From Anaerolineaceae bacterium (GTDB taxonomy: Bacteria; Chloroflexota; Anaerolineae; Anaerolineales; Anaerolineaceae): 6,259 nt of DNA. Positions 1 through 5,949 of this stretch are shown here, one piece after another. A program made the position numbers and the translations under genes. Position 1 is the stretch's first letter. The number at the start of each line of letters is the position of its first letter. The stretch spans positions 1-6,259 of the forward strand of contig JAQVUC010000067.1 of assembly GCA_028699715.1 (NCBI GenBank). Reading direction: 5' to 3'. The notes under the pieces were generated by a model. It was not told the origin of the DNA. It made no database searches and was given only the letters and a program-made list of their open reading frames with translations.

Positions 1-467
1 CCATCGCGAAAATGCGCGGGCTGATTCCAAATTTGGTGGTTCGAACGACTTTCATCGTCGGTTTTCCAAACGAAACTGAGGAAAGCTTCCGAATGCTCAA
101 AGATTTTGTAACTGAAATCGGCTTTGATCATCTTGGTGTTTTCACCTATTCGCCTGAAATAGGAACTGCGGCCGAACCCTTGGGAGATCCAATCCCTGAA
201 GAGATCAAAAATGCCCGCAGGGATGAACTCATGGCTTTGCAAGCGGAACTGGCCCAGATAAAAACGAATCACTTGGTGGGTACAGTCATGGATGTTTTGG
301 TTGAGGGCAGTGACCCTAAACAAGACATCATTATCGGCAGGACTTACCGGGACGCCCCGGAAATTGACGGACTTGTGGTTGCGTCAGGCTCAGGTCAACC
401 TGGCGAAATGATAAAAGTCCGAATCGAAAACACTGGTCCATACGACCTGTTTGGCACTCAAGTATAA
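1..467 (+). CDS. rimO: Ribosomal protein S12 methylthiotransferase RimO, C-terminal part (5' end outside window)
   Basis: RimO is a radical-SAM, iron-sulfur enzyme that methylthiolates a conserved aspartate of ribosomal protein S12, on a loop facing the decoding centre. The frame is open to the left edge (codons from position 3 read I-A-K before the first ATG at 12), so that ATG is internal. About 154 residues of a usual ~440 are visible. The first part is the end of the radical-SAM barrel (RTTFIVGFPNETEESF, then GVFTYSPEIGT). After the helix with IPEEIKNARRDELMALQ comes the TRAM domain, covering roughly the last 65 residues and including GRTYRDAPEIDG and a final YDLFGTQV. The DAPEIDG signature and the GVFTYSPE(x)GT form separate RimO from its relative MiaB. 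The radical-SAM CxxxCxxC motif lies upstream and cannot be checked. The gene converges with the minus-strand unit; its TAA stop is the start of the A-run that serves as the opposite strand's terminator tail. Confidence 0.93.
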   Translation, partial: IAKMRGLIPNLVVRTTFIVGFPNETEESFRMLKDFVTEIGFDHLGVFTYSPEIGTAAEPLGDPIPEEIKNARRDELMALQAELAQIKTNHLVGTVMDVLVEGSDPKQDIIIGRTYRDAPEIDGLVVASGSGQPGEMIKVRIENTGPYDLFGTQV

Positions 468-495
468 AAAAAGAGCCGAAAAAATTCTTCAGCTC
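466..495 (-). terminator. Rho-independent terminator of the murJ/TPR unit, between convergent genes
   Basis: Positions 473-495 form an imperfect stem-loop (GAGC-C-GAA pairing with TTC-A-GCTC, one mismatch, 7-nt loop). Read on the minus strand it is followed directly by seven T (466-472 complement), the classic intrinsic terminator layout, 26 nt past the minus-strand stop codon. On the + strand the hairpin is followed only by an A/T-rich stretch without a clean T-run, so it may stop rimO transcription weakly as well. The T-run overlaps the rimO stop codon. Confidence 0.75.
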
Positions 496-520
496 AATTC
501 ATTTATTGGTAAAGACTCTT

Positions 521-1708
521 TTATGGAGTCTCTGTAGGGGCTTCCTCAGTCACATCCGGGGCTGGGGTCGCGTTCGCCTCAGGCTCCTCAGTTGGTTCAG
601 GTGTTTCTTCACCCGGAGGATTGGCACAAACATCAGCCAACCAGGTCGCCGTGACCTCGATATCCAGGTTTACCCCAACCGACAAAGATTGCTGATAGTA
701 ACTGCTGGCTGTACAGTAATCACCCGCCGCGGCGTACTGGTCGCCCAGGCGATATAAGGCGATCCGGTATCTTTCAGCGCTGGACATACCACTGGCATCA
801 GAAAAATACGGCAGCTGTGCGTAAAGTTGACCAAAAATCTCCACCGCGCCAGACCAATTGACATCCCAATAACTGGCACCGGTCATGTAAAGCGAGGCCC
901 AATTCCGCGCACCGGCAGCCACGTTGTCAAGCGCTCCAAGCTGTTCAGCCACAGAAAGATCATACATACCTTGTTCAAGTTCCCCCGCCCAAATGCGTTG
1001 AATGCCGCGATTTCGTAAGGCAATGAAATAATAGCCATCCACAATGACCGTTTTGTAATCGTAGTTCGATTCTTTTAGAGATTGGATGTTTTGGATGGCC
1101 AGATCCCATTCCTGGTTGGCAATATTCTGTTCAATTTGGGCAAAGGTTTCTTCCGCAGCCCTTGTATCAACAGTCGGAGTGATTTCTGGTTCGAGTGTTT
1201 CAATCACAAATTCAGCCGTTGGAACCGCGGTAGGGGCTTCCATCTTCATCATCACATCAACCAGAAGCTGGTCGATCCCCGGAAAACCAGGGTATTTATC
1301 GATGATATATTCCAACCTGGTTTTGGCGTTCTCATAGCGCCCCTCGTCGATATCTCTGTAAGCCCAATCGAGTTGGAGAGATATTTGGTCCATCAGCATC
1401 GAGCGTTCATTTTGAATGCGGCGCTGAACCCCATTTCGATATCCAAGGAAAACAGAAATGCCGATGACGATCACGGCAAACAGAAGCGCTAATAAAACCC
1501 ATCGCTTCTTTTTTTCTTTTATAGGCAAATCTGAAGCGTCATCCTCAACAACTTCACTTGAGGGAAGGTCTTGTAAGCTTTCCTCGTCATCACGTATTTC
1601 ATTTTGGTCAAGATCGAATTCCGGAGCGAGGCCGTCATTGATTATTTCTTTTTCCTGGATTTCCTCATTGTCTTGAGGGAAATCGTTTAATTGGTCATCA
1701 GAGTTCAT
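521..1708 (-). CDS. Single-pass membrane protein with TPR-like repeats and a Pro/Glu/Thr-rich tail, function unknown
   Basis: I do not recognise a named family. The 395-residue protein has a very acidic N-terminal segment (about 1-60), a basic stretch KEKKKR (64-69) and one hydrophobic helix (about 70-90). By the positive-inside rule the acidic part would be cytoplasmic and residues 91-395 outside. The exported part has TPR-like helix pairs: around 113-139 (DWAYRDIDEGRYENAKTRLE), 186-212 (QEWDLAIQNIQSLKE) and 318-345 (AAAGDYCTASSYYQQSL). A Pro/Thr-rich linker lies at about 157-182. Two cysteines (332 and 361) flank the last repeat and could form a disulfide. The last ~30 residues are almost only P, E, T, A and D, a low-complexity tail that may span the cell wall. 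The ATG at 1708 has an AGGAA site 9 nt upstream that overlaps the murJ stop, so the gene is likely coupled to murJ. A role in the cell envelope is inferred from that partner and from topology only. Confidence 0.85.
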   Translation of the reverse strand: MNSDDQLNDFPQDNEEIQEKEIINDGLAPEFDLDQNEIRDDEESLQDLPSSEVVEDDASDLPIKEKKKRWVLLALLFAVIVIGISVFLGYRNGVQRRIQNERSMLMDQISLQLDWAYRDIDEGRYENAKTRLEYIIDKYPGFPGIDQLLVDVMMKMEAPTAVPTAEFVIETLEPEITPTVDTRAAEETFAQIEQNIANQEWDLAIQNIQSLKESNYDYKTVIVDGYYFIALRNRGIQRIWAGELEQGMYDLSVAEQLGALDNVAAGARNWASLYMTGASYWDVNWSGAVEIFGQLYAQLPYFSDASGMSSAERYRIALYRLGDQYAAAGDYCTASSYYQQSLSVGVNLDIEVTATWLADVCANPPGEETPEPTEEPEANATPAPDVTEEAPTETP

Positions 1709-1717
1709 TCTGTTTTA

Positions 1718-1722
1718 TTCCT
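1718..1722 (-). promoter_or_regulatory. Ribosome binding site of the TPR membrane protein, overlapping the murJ stop codon
   Basis: The minus strand reads GTAGGAATAAAACAG before the ATG at 1708. AGGAA sits 9 nt upstream of the start, and its first two bases are the last two of the murJ TAG stop (1723-1721). Ribosomes ending murJ therefore sit on the next gene's start site, which favours translational coupling. Confidence 0.65.
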
Positions 1723-3262
1723 ACAATTGTCTTAATTCCATCAGTTCTTTTCGAATGATGATACCTGCGATTATAATGCCCAATCCCGCCCCCAGTACCG
1801 CGCCAATCAGGGTTCCTGCAAATCTCGGTGCCCAGGTCAACACAGCAAAAGCGACTCCACCACCAATTAAAGCTGCAATCATAGCCCTGCTGAAAGAGGG
1901 CATCAATTTCATCTTAGATGGTAATTTTGGGTTTAGGACTGCCAGTAATAGAATAGCTTGAATTGAATAGGCCAGAGTATTTGCAGCCGCGATGCCACTT
2001 GCCTGTAAGGCTGGGGACAATACCAATCCCAAAATGATAAAAAGCACCAGGGTTGAAACAGCGCCGATGAGTGGATATTTTGCTTGTTGGGTGGCATAAA
2101 AGCTGCGCACAAATAATTCCACCATTGAGTGTCCAACGATACCGATCAAAAAGATTCGGGAAACATCCACCACCCGGGCAGTGTCTGCGGCATCAAGTCC
2201 CAGGAAAACACTGACCACCGGGAAGAGCACAACACCCGCTATAATGGCCACAGGGATGGTCAGAGCCAGCATAACCTGGCTGGCGCGTTCAATTTTTACT
2301 TTTAGTTCATCAAATTGCTTGCTGCTGAAAAGCTCCGCTAAGGTTGGCAGGATCGCCGTAGCAATCGAAGTGCCCAGAAGCGTCTGGGGAACCTGCATGA
2401 TCCACCAGCCATAGGTCAGAGCGGTCACCGAACCAACTTCCAACCGGGAGGCAAAATTGTCCTGGGCCAGGAAGATCATCTGGATGCAAAACATGCTCAA
2501 CAATCTGGGGGCCATCAAACGGAAAACCTTGCGTGTCTCCGGATCATGAAGATCGATTTTCGGCCGCCATTTGAATTTGTACTTGATCAAACCGGGAACC
2601 TGAATCAACAGGTGCAGCAAAGCACCAAAAATTACGCCATATACTAATCCGTCGACGCCCAGGTCAAAGGCCGCAAGCTTGAAACCACCGATTTGATAGC
2701 CTTCTGCCGGAGCTAAAACCAGAGCGCCAAAAATTTGTCCCAGGTCGTAAAGGATCGGAGCCAATGCTGGCAGGAGAAAGTGTTGGTTAGCCTGCAAGCC
2801 AGCCATCATGAGCCCGCTCAGAGAAAAAATCAGCGTTGATATCAGGTTGAGTCTCAACAAACGCACGGTTGCGTCTGTTTGCTCTGCCGAGAATCCGGGA
2901 GCGATGCCTAATTGGTTGCTAATTAAAGGACGTGCAAAAATTGCCACGATCACGGCCAAAACAGCCGTAACAATAAAGGCGATATTGAGGATATTGGAAA
3001 AGAGATCCCAGGCTTGAGTCTTGCCCTTTTGAGTCAGGACCTCAGATAAAACCGGAATAAAGGCAATTGCCAAGGCTCCACCTGAAATGAGCATGAACAG
3101 CATGTCAGGCAGGTTATTGGCCGCGTTGAAGACATCCAGTTCAGCGCTCAGACCAAATTGCCTGGAAATGATCATTTGCCGGGCAACGCCTAAAATTTTG
3201 TCTATACCAAATAATACAGCCAGCAAAAGGGATACTTTTGATAATCTACTTAGTTTTTTCAT
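1721..3262 (-). CDS. murJ: MurJ/MviN-family lipid II flippase
   Basis: MurJ belongs to the MOP superfamily and flips undecaprenyl-linked peptidoglycan precursor across the inner membrane. This 513-residue protein is about the E. coli length (511) and is hydrophobic throughout, fitting 14 membrane helices. Family landmarks: ILGVARQMIISRQFG (23-37), LDVFNAANNLP (42-52), GGALAIAFIPVLSE (61-74), MQVPQTLLGTSIATAILPTL (289-308), and RSFYATQQAKYP (386-397). I chose the ATG at 3262 (GGAG 4 nt upstream, typical basic MKKLSRLSK start). A TTG at 3286 would overlap the likely -10 box. Aligned from memory to E. coli MurJ, Arg24 and Asp39 are kept (R28, D43) and Arg18 is Lys22. Arg52 becomes Phe56, and the Asp269/Arg270/Glu273 cluster becomes Trp286/Trp287/Gln290. 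The family call is firm; exact lipid substrate is less so. It is first in a two-gene unit with the TPR membrane protein. Confidence 0.9.
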   Translation of the reverse strand: MKKLSRLSKVSLLLAVLFGIDKILGVARQMIISRQFGLSAELDVFNAANNLPDMLFMLISGGALAIAFIPVLSEVLTQKGKTQAWDLFSNILNIAFIVTAVLAVIVAIFARPLISNQLGIAPGFSAEQTDATVRLLRLNLISTLIFSLSGLMMAGLQANQHFLLPALAPILYDLGQIFGALVLAPAEGYQIGGFKLAAFDLGVDGLVYGVIFGALLHLLIQVPGLIKYKFKWRPKIDLHDPETRKVFRLMAPRLLSMFCIQMIFLAQDNFASRLEVGSVTALTYGWWIMQVPQTLLGTSIATAILPTLAELFSSKQFDELKVKIERASQVMLALTIPVAIIAGVVLFPVVSVFLGLDAADTARVVDVSRIFLIGIVGHSMVELFVRSFYATQQAKYPLIGAVSTLVLFIILGLVLSPALQASGIAAANTLAYSIQAILLLAVLNPKLPSKMKLMPSFSRAMIAALIGGGVAFAVLTWAPRFAGTLIGAVLGAGLGIIIAGIIIRKELMELRQL

Positions 3263-3285
3263 AGCACTCCAAAGAATTCCACCCA

Positions 3286-3294
3286 ATTATGCCA
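3286..3294 (-). promoter_or_regulatory. Putative extended -10 promoter of murJ
   Basis: The minus strand reads TGGCATAAT: an extended -10 (TGn) followed by CATAAT, one mismatch from TATAAT. No convincing -35 is seen. It lies 24 nt upstream of the murJ ATG, leaving a leader of roughly 17 nt, and it argues against the TTG start at 3286, which lies inside it. Confidence 0.45.
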
Positions 3295-3303
3295 CAAACT
3301 CTG

Positions 3304-3332
3304 TCTTTGGTTTTCTCGCACTGCCTTATAAT
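3304..3332 (+). promoter_or_regulatory. Putative sigma-70-type promoter of the RNA-modification operon
   Basis: A perfect TATAAT is at 3327-3332. With a 17-bp spacer the -35 hexamer would be TCTTTG (3304-3309), a poor match, so an activator may be needed or the promoter may be weak. The expected transcript start is near 3338-3340, about 20 nt before the ATG at 3361. Confidence 0.5.
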
Positions 3333-3362
3333 CTGTTAAAGAATCAGGTACGATTAACAGAT
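3331..3362. promoter_or_regulatory. Perfect 9-bp inverted repeat between -10 box and start codon (operator candidate)
   Basis: ATCTGTTAA (3331-3339) and TTAACAGAT (3354-3362) are exact reverse complements separated by 14 bp, with arm centres 23 bp apart, about two helical turns. The left arm overlaps the end of the TATAAT box and the right arm covers the first two bases of the ATG. The predicted transcript start lies at the end of the left arm, so an mRNA from this promoter would lack most of that arm. A DNA-binding dimer site is therefore more likely than an RNA hairpin, unless transcription starts further upstream. Confidence 0.45.
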
Positions 3363-4053
3363 GAAAAATGATCCTGGAAGTTTATATGTAGTAGCCACTC
3401 CCATCGGACACCCCGATGAGATAACGTTGCGCGCTCTGGAAATTCTCAAGCAAGTGGACCTGATTATTTGCGAAGAGCGTAAAGTAGCCTCAAAATTGCT
3501 AAAAGGGCTTGAAATCAGCCAGCCTCTGCTGGAACTGAACGAACACAACGAAGACCAGATGGTCAATGATGTACTCTTGAAATTGCTTGAGGGTCAAAAT
3601 TTGGCTTTGATCTCTGATTGCGGCACGCCAGTTTTCTCTGACCCGGGTCGAAAATTGCTGGAGATCATGTACGGATCGGGGATAGAGGTGATCCCAGTCT
3701 CCGGGCCTTCATCTTTGATGACAGCCATCTCTATTTGTCCCTTTGACCTGAGGCAGTTCCACTTTTTGGGATTTTTACCACCCAAAACAGAAGAAAGAAA
3801 AATTGTCTTACAGCGTCACAGCAACTCTTCTGAAGCGATAATCTTGATGGATACCCCTTACCGCATGGTAAAACTGCTCGTTGAAGTTGCTTCTGTTTTC
3901 GGAAGCAAGCAGACTATTTTTCTGGCCACAAATCTTACTTTGCCTTCTGAAAAAATCTATCTGGGCTCGGTCCAGGAGATTCAGGCTAAAGTGCAGCAGC
4001 GCAAGGCTGAATTCATTCTAATCATCGAGAAAAGCAACCGGAGGCGATCATAA
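3361..4053 (+). CDS. rsmI: RsmI-like tetrapyrrole-methylase-fold SAM-dependent rRNA methyltransferase
   Basis: RsmI 2'-O-methylates C1402 of 16S rRNA, in the decoding part of helix 44. The 230 residues show the family's order of motifs: LYVVATPIGHPDEITLRALE (8-27), CEERKVASKLL (37-47), the SAM-binding loop ISDCGTPVFSDPG (84-96), PVSGPSSLMTAIS (112-124), FLGFLPPK (135-142), MDTPYRMVKLL (163-173) and LTLPSEKIYLGS (192-203). Differences from textbook RsmI: GN(L)DD is GHPDE, AEDTR is CEERK, the ESPHR-like motif is DTPYR, and the protein stops near residue 230 where E. coli RsmI (286) continues into a C-terminal extension. It may be a paralogous RsmI-like subfamily with another RNA target. The upstream Shine-Dalgarno is weak (AGG 12 nt before ATG). 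It is the first gene of the rightward operon, and its TAA stop overlaps the presumed start of the next gene as ATAA. Confidence 0.8.
   Translation: MKNDPGSLYVVATPIGHPDEITLRALEILKQVDLIICEERKVASKLLKGLEISQPLLELNEHNEDQMVNDVLLKLLEGQNLALISDCGTPVFSDPGRKLLEIMYGSGIEVIPVSGPSSLMTAISICPFDLRQFHFLGFLPPKTEERKIVLQRHSNSSEAIILMDTPYRMVKLLVEVASVFGSKQTIFLATNLTLPSEKIYLGSVQEIQAKVQQRKAEFILIIEKSNRRRS
4040..4044 (+). promoter_or_regulatory. Strong Shine-Dalgarno GGAGG placing the transglycosylase start at 4050
   Basis: GGAGG lies inside the last codons of the RsmI-like gene. The codons at good distance in the transglycosylase frame are ATA at 4050 (5-nt gap) and ATC at 4053 (8-nt gap). No ATG, GTG or TTG is found in this frame between here and the internal ATG at 4107, which has no Shine-Dalgarno of its own. 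Confidence 0.6.
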
Positions 4054-5147
4054 TCCCCCTGCGCAATCTCCACGTTCGCGATAAAGAATTTTCGCTGCCT
4101 GTTTTTATGCCAGACGCAACCTACGGTTATGTACGCAGTCTCACAAGTGCGGACCTACGCCAGGTGGGACTGCCTGCCCTGATGATGAACGCCTTTCATC
4201 TGATGCAAAAGCCTGGGTCAACCATGATTCAAGCCCTGGGTGGATTGCATAAAATGGCTGATTGGGATGGCGTGATCATGACGGATTCCGGCGGTTTTCA
4301 AGCCTACTCCCTGATCAGGCAAAATCCCAAGTTCGGCAGTTTGAGTTCAAAGGGTATTTTGTTCAGACCAGAAAATTCTGAGCGCAAGCTCAATCTGACC
4401 CCCGAAAAAAGCATCCAATTACAGTTTGGCTACGGCTCGGATATCCTTATTTGCCTTGACGATTGTACCCACATCAACGCAGATTTGGAGCAACAAAAGC
4501 TTTCGGTCGAACGCACGATCTCCTGGGCCAAACGAGCCAAACAGGCTTATATCCAACAGCTTGAGTCCCGCAAGGTTGAGGAGGCTGAACGTCCACTGAT
4601 TTTCGGCGTGATTCAAGGTGGAGCAGAACCGGAGCTGCGCAAAGAATGTGCTGAAGCCTTATTGGAAATCGGTTTCGATGGTTTCGGATTTGGCGGTTGG
4701 CCTCTGGATGAGGAATCAAATCTGATCACTGAAGTTCTGGAATTGGTGCGCTCGCTTGTGCCTGTGGAATTCCCCATTCACGCTCTTGGTATCGGCCACC
4801 CGGAAAGCGTTGTAACTGCCTACAGGATAGGCTATGAGATGTTCGACTGCGCTTTGCCCACCCGCGATGCCCGTCACGGTCGGCTTTACATCCGAAAACA
4901 ACAGAAAATTGACCCAAACACTGCTTCGGGTTGGTTGGGATTTACCTACATCAACACCGAAAAATACCTGCGTGATCCTCGACCAATTGAAGAGGAGTGC
5001 GATTGTCCCTGCTGTCAGAATTACAGCCTTGGCTATCTCTATCATTTATATAAGATGCGCGATCCCTCCTATTTTCGTCTTGCCACCATGCACAATTTGC
5101 GTTTCATGACACGTCTGATTGAAGACCTGCGGAAGGCACATGGCTGA
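4050..5147 (+). CDS. tgt: tRNA-guanine transglycosylase (queuosine pathway), divergent base pocket, non-standard start
   Basis: The enzyme exchanges guanine 34 of Asp/Asn/His/Tyr tRNAs for a 7-deazaguanine (preQ1 or queuine). With the start at 4050 it has 365 residues. Visible signatures: LPVFMPDATYG (16-26, matching the family's TPVFMPVGT), DSGGFQ (79-84, general acid/base Asp), DDC (137-139), GVIQGG (187-192), MFDCALPTRDARHG (nucleophile Asp266), and the zinc site Cys317, Cys319, Cys322 (CDCPCC) with His348 (MHNL). All catalytic and zinc residues are present. The base-recognition loop normally reading GGLAVGE is GGWPLDE (215-221), and FDECTPYP is LDDCTHIN, so base preference may differ. Starting at the ATG at 4107 would remove the first conserved strand, since that Met is the internal one of VFMP. 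ATA at 4050 is chosen from the GGAGG site and the ATAA overlap with the upstream stop. It overlaps the next gene by 8 bp. Confidence 0.85.
   Translation: MIPLRNLHVRDKEFSLPVFMPDATYGYVRSLTSADLRQVGLPALMMNAFHLMQKPGSTMIQALGGLHKMADWDGVIMTDSGGFQAYSLIRQNPKFGSLSSKGILFRPENSERKLNLTPEKSIQLQFGYGSDILICLDDCTHINADLEQQKLSVERTISWAKRAKQAYIQQLESRKVEEAERPLIFGVIQGGAEPELRKECAEALLEIGFDGFGFGGWPLDEESNLITEVLELVRSLVPVEFPIHALGIGHPESVVTAYRIGYEMFDCALPTRDARHGRLYIRKQQKIDPNTASGWLGFTYINTEKYLRDPRPIEEECDCPCCQNYSLGYLYHLYKMRDPSYFRLATMHNLRFMTRLIEDLRKAHG
5131..5136 (+). promoter_or_regulatory. Ribosome binding site GGAAGG deciding the ATG at 5140
   Basis: GGAAGG ends 3 nt before the ATG at 5140 (the GGAA part is 5 nt away). This supports 5140 over the in-frame TTG at 5119, which has no such site and lies deeper inside the transglycosylase gene. 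Confidence 0.5.
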
Positions 5148-5949
5148 AAAAAATATTGCTTTTGAAGAGTTTGTCGGGCGGGTACGGCAAAACCAGAAGT
5201 ATGCCCAACTCACGCTTTCCCTGGTTGAGCAAATTGCCCGGGAGGAATTAAATAATCAAAAGGATTGGCATTCTGCATTAAAAACCACCCGCACCCGCCT
5301 GCATCGATTGACCGGGGCTTTTCTACCGCCTAAAATTAACTATGCGCATTTAATTGATAATTTGGGTTTAATCACTAAAAATAATTCCGATGAACTGCAA
5401 GCTTTCTCCAAACAGGCGATGCGCCTGCATGCTTCCACAAATGAGCGCTTGCCCTTTCTGGAGCACTTTTTTTACATCTGTCTTGAATCCATCGGAGGAG
5501 TAGGATCGATCCTTGATCTGGCCTGCGGACTGAATCCTCTGGCCATCCCCTGGATGCCGCTGAAGGAAAATTATTCCTATCTGGCTTGCGATGTGGTTGA
5601 CCCAATGGTCTCTTTTTTAAACAGCTTTTTTTCCCAAACCAATCAGGTTGGCACAGCCTTTGTCTGCAATTTGTTTCAGGAAATTCCAACGCAGCAGGTT
5701 GAGGTTGCTTATCTTCTGAAACTTTTACCTATCCTTGATCAGATCGACCCAAGCATTTCTACGCGTTTGCTCGATGAGTTAAATGCCGATCATGTTTTGA
5801 TCTCCTACCCTTCCAAAAGTCTGGGCGGTCGCTCAAAGGGCATGAAACAGACTTATAGCCAGCATTTGCAGCGGATCACGGAGGGTCGCAACTTTCACAT
5901 CCAGGAATTTACATTCCCCAATGAGATTGCGTATTTACTCTCGCGATGA
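5140..5949 (+). CDS. 16S rRNA (guanine1405-N7)-methyltransferase of the ArmA/Rmt/FmrO family
   Basis: Enzymes of this family methylate N7 of G1405 in helix 44 of the 30S subunit and give high-level resistance to 4,6-disubstituted 2-deoxystreptamine aminoglycosides (gentamicin, kanamycin, amikacin). The 269 residues compare with ArmA (257) and RmtB (251). The N-terminal helical, rRNA-contacting domain has QNQKYAQL (17-24) and RTRLHRLTGAF (51-61; RmtB as I recall it has RTRLHGICGAY). Then come LHASTNERL (96-104), the SAM loop ILDLACGLNPLAIPWM (124-139; ArmA ILDFGCGFNPLALPWM), ACDVVDPM (149-156), YLLKLLPILD (191-200), ISYPSKSLGGRSKGM (221-235) and NEIAYLLSR (261-269; ArmA NELVYIT). All landmarks I know are intact, so it is probably active. 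It sits in an operon, with 8-bp overlap upstream and ATGA overlap downstream. No sign of a mobile element nearby, so it looks native. Resistance is inferred from homology. Confidence 0.9.
   Translation: MAEKNIAFEEFVGRVRQNQKYAQLTLSLVEQIAREELNNQKDWHSALKTTRTRLHRLTGAFLPPKINYAHLIDNLGLITKNNSDELQAFSKQAMRLHASTNERLPFLEHFFYICLESIGGVGSILDLACGLNPLAIPWMPLKENYSYLACDVVDPMVSFLNSFFSQTNQVGTAFVCNLFQEIPTQQVEVAYLLKLLPILDQIDPSISTRLLDELNADHVLISYPSKSLGGRSKGMKQTYSQHLQRITEGRNFHIQEFTFPNEIAYLLSR

Noticed and set aside
12..467. rimO fragment read as a full small gene from the ATG at 12
   Set aside because: The frame is open to the window edge and the sequence is clearly the C-terminal third of a longer family protein.
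513..531. Hairpin AGACTC / GAGTCT at the TPR gene stop codon as a separate terminator
   Set aside because: A perfect but only 6-bp stem without a T-run on either strand; the hairpin at 473-495 with T7 is the better terminator.
1082..1492. 136-codon + strand frame inside the TPR gene
   Set aside because: Shadow on the opposite strand of a well-supported gene, with no recognisable domain or ribosome site.
3263..3286. MurJ start at TTG 3286 (eight extra residues)
   Set aside because: It lies in the likely -10 box; the ATG at 3262 has GGAG at short distance and a typical basic N-terminus.
4716..5045. 109-codon minus-strand frame inside the transglycosylase gene
   Set aside because: Antisense of highly conserved catalytic and zinc motifs; product has no family features.
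5119..5139. TTG start at 5119 for the m7G1405-type methyltransferase
   Set aside because: No ribosome site there, whereas GGAAGG precedes the ATG at 5140; the extra residues have no family match.
4107..5147. Transglycosylase start at the ATG at 4107
   Set aside because: That Met matches the internal Met of the family's PVFMP motif, conserved sequence continues upstream in frame, and no Shine-Dalgarno precedes it.
5375..5689. 104-codon minus-strand frame inside the methyltransferase gene
   Set aside because: Antisense of the SAM-binding region; no domain or start signal.
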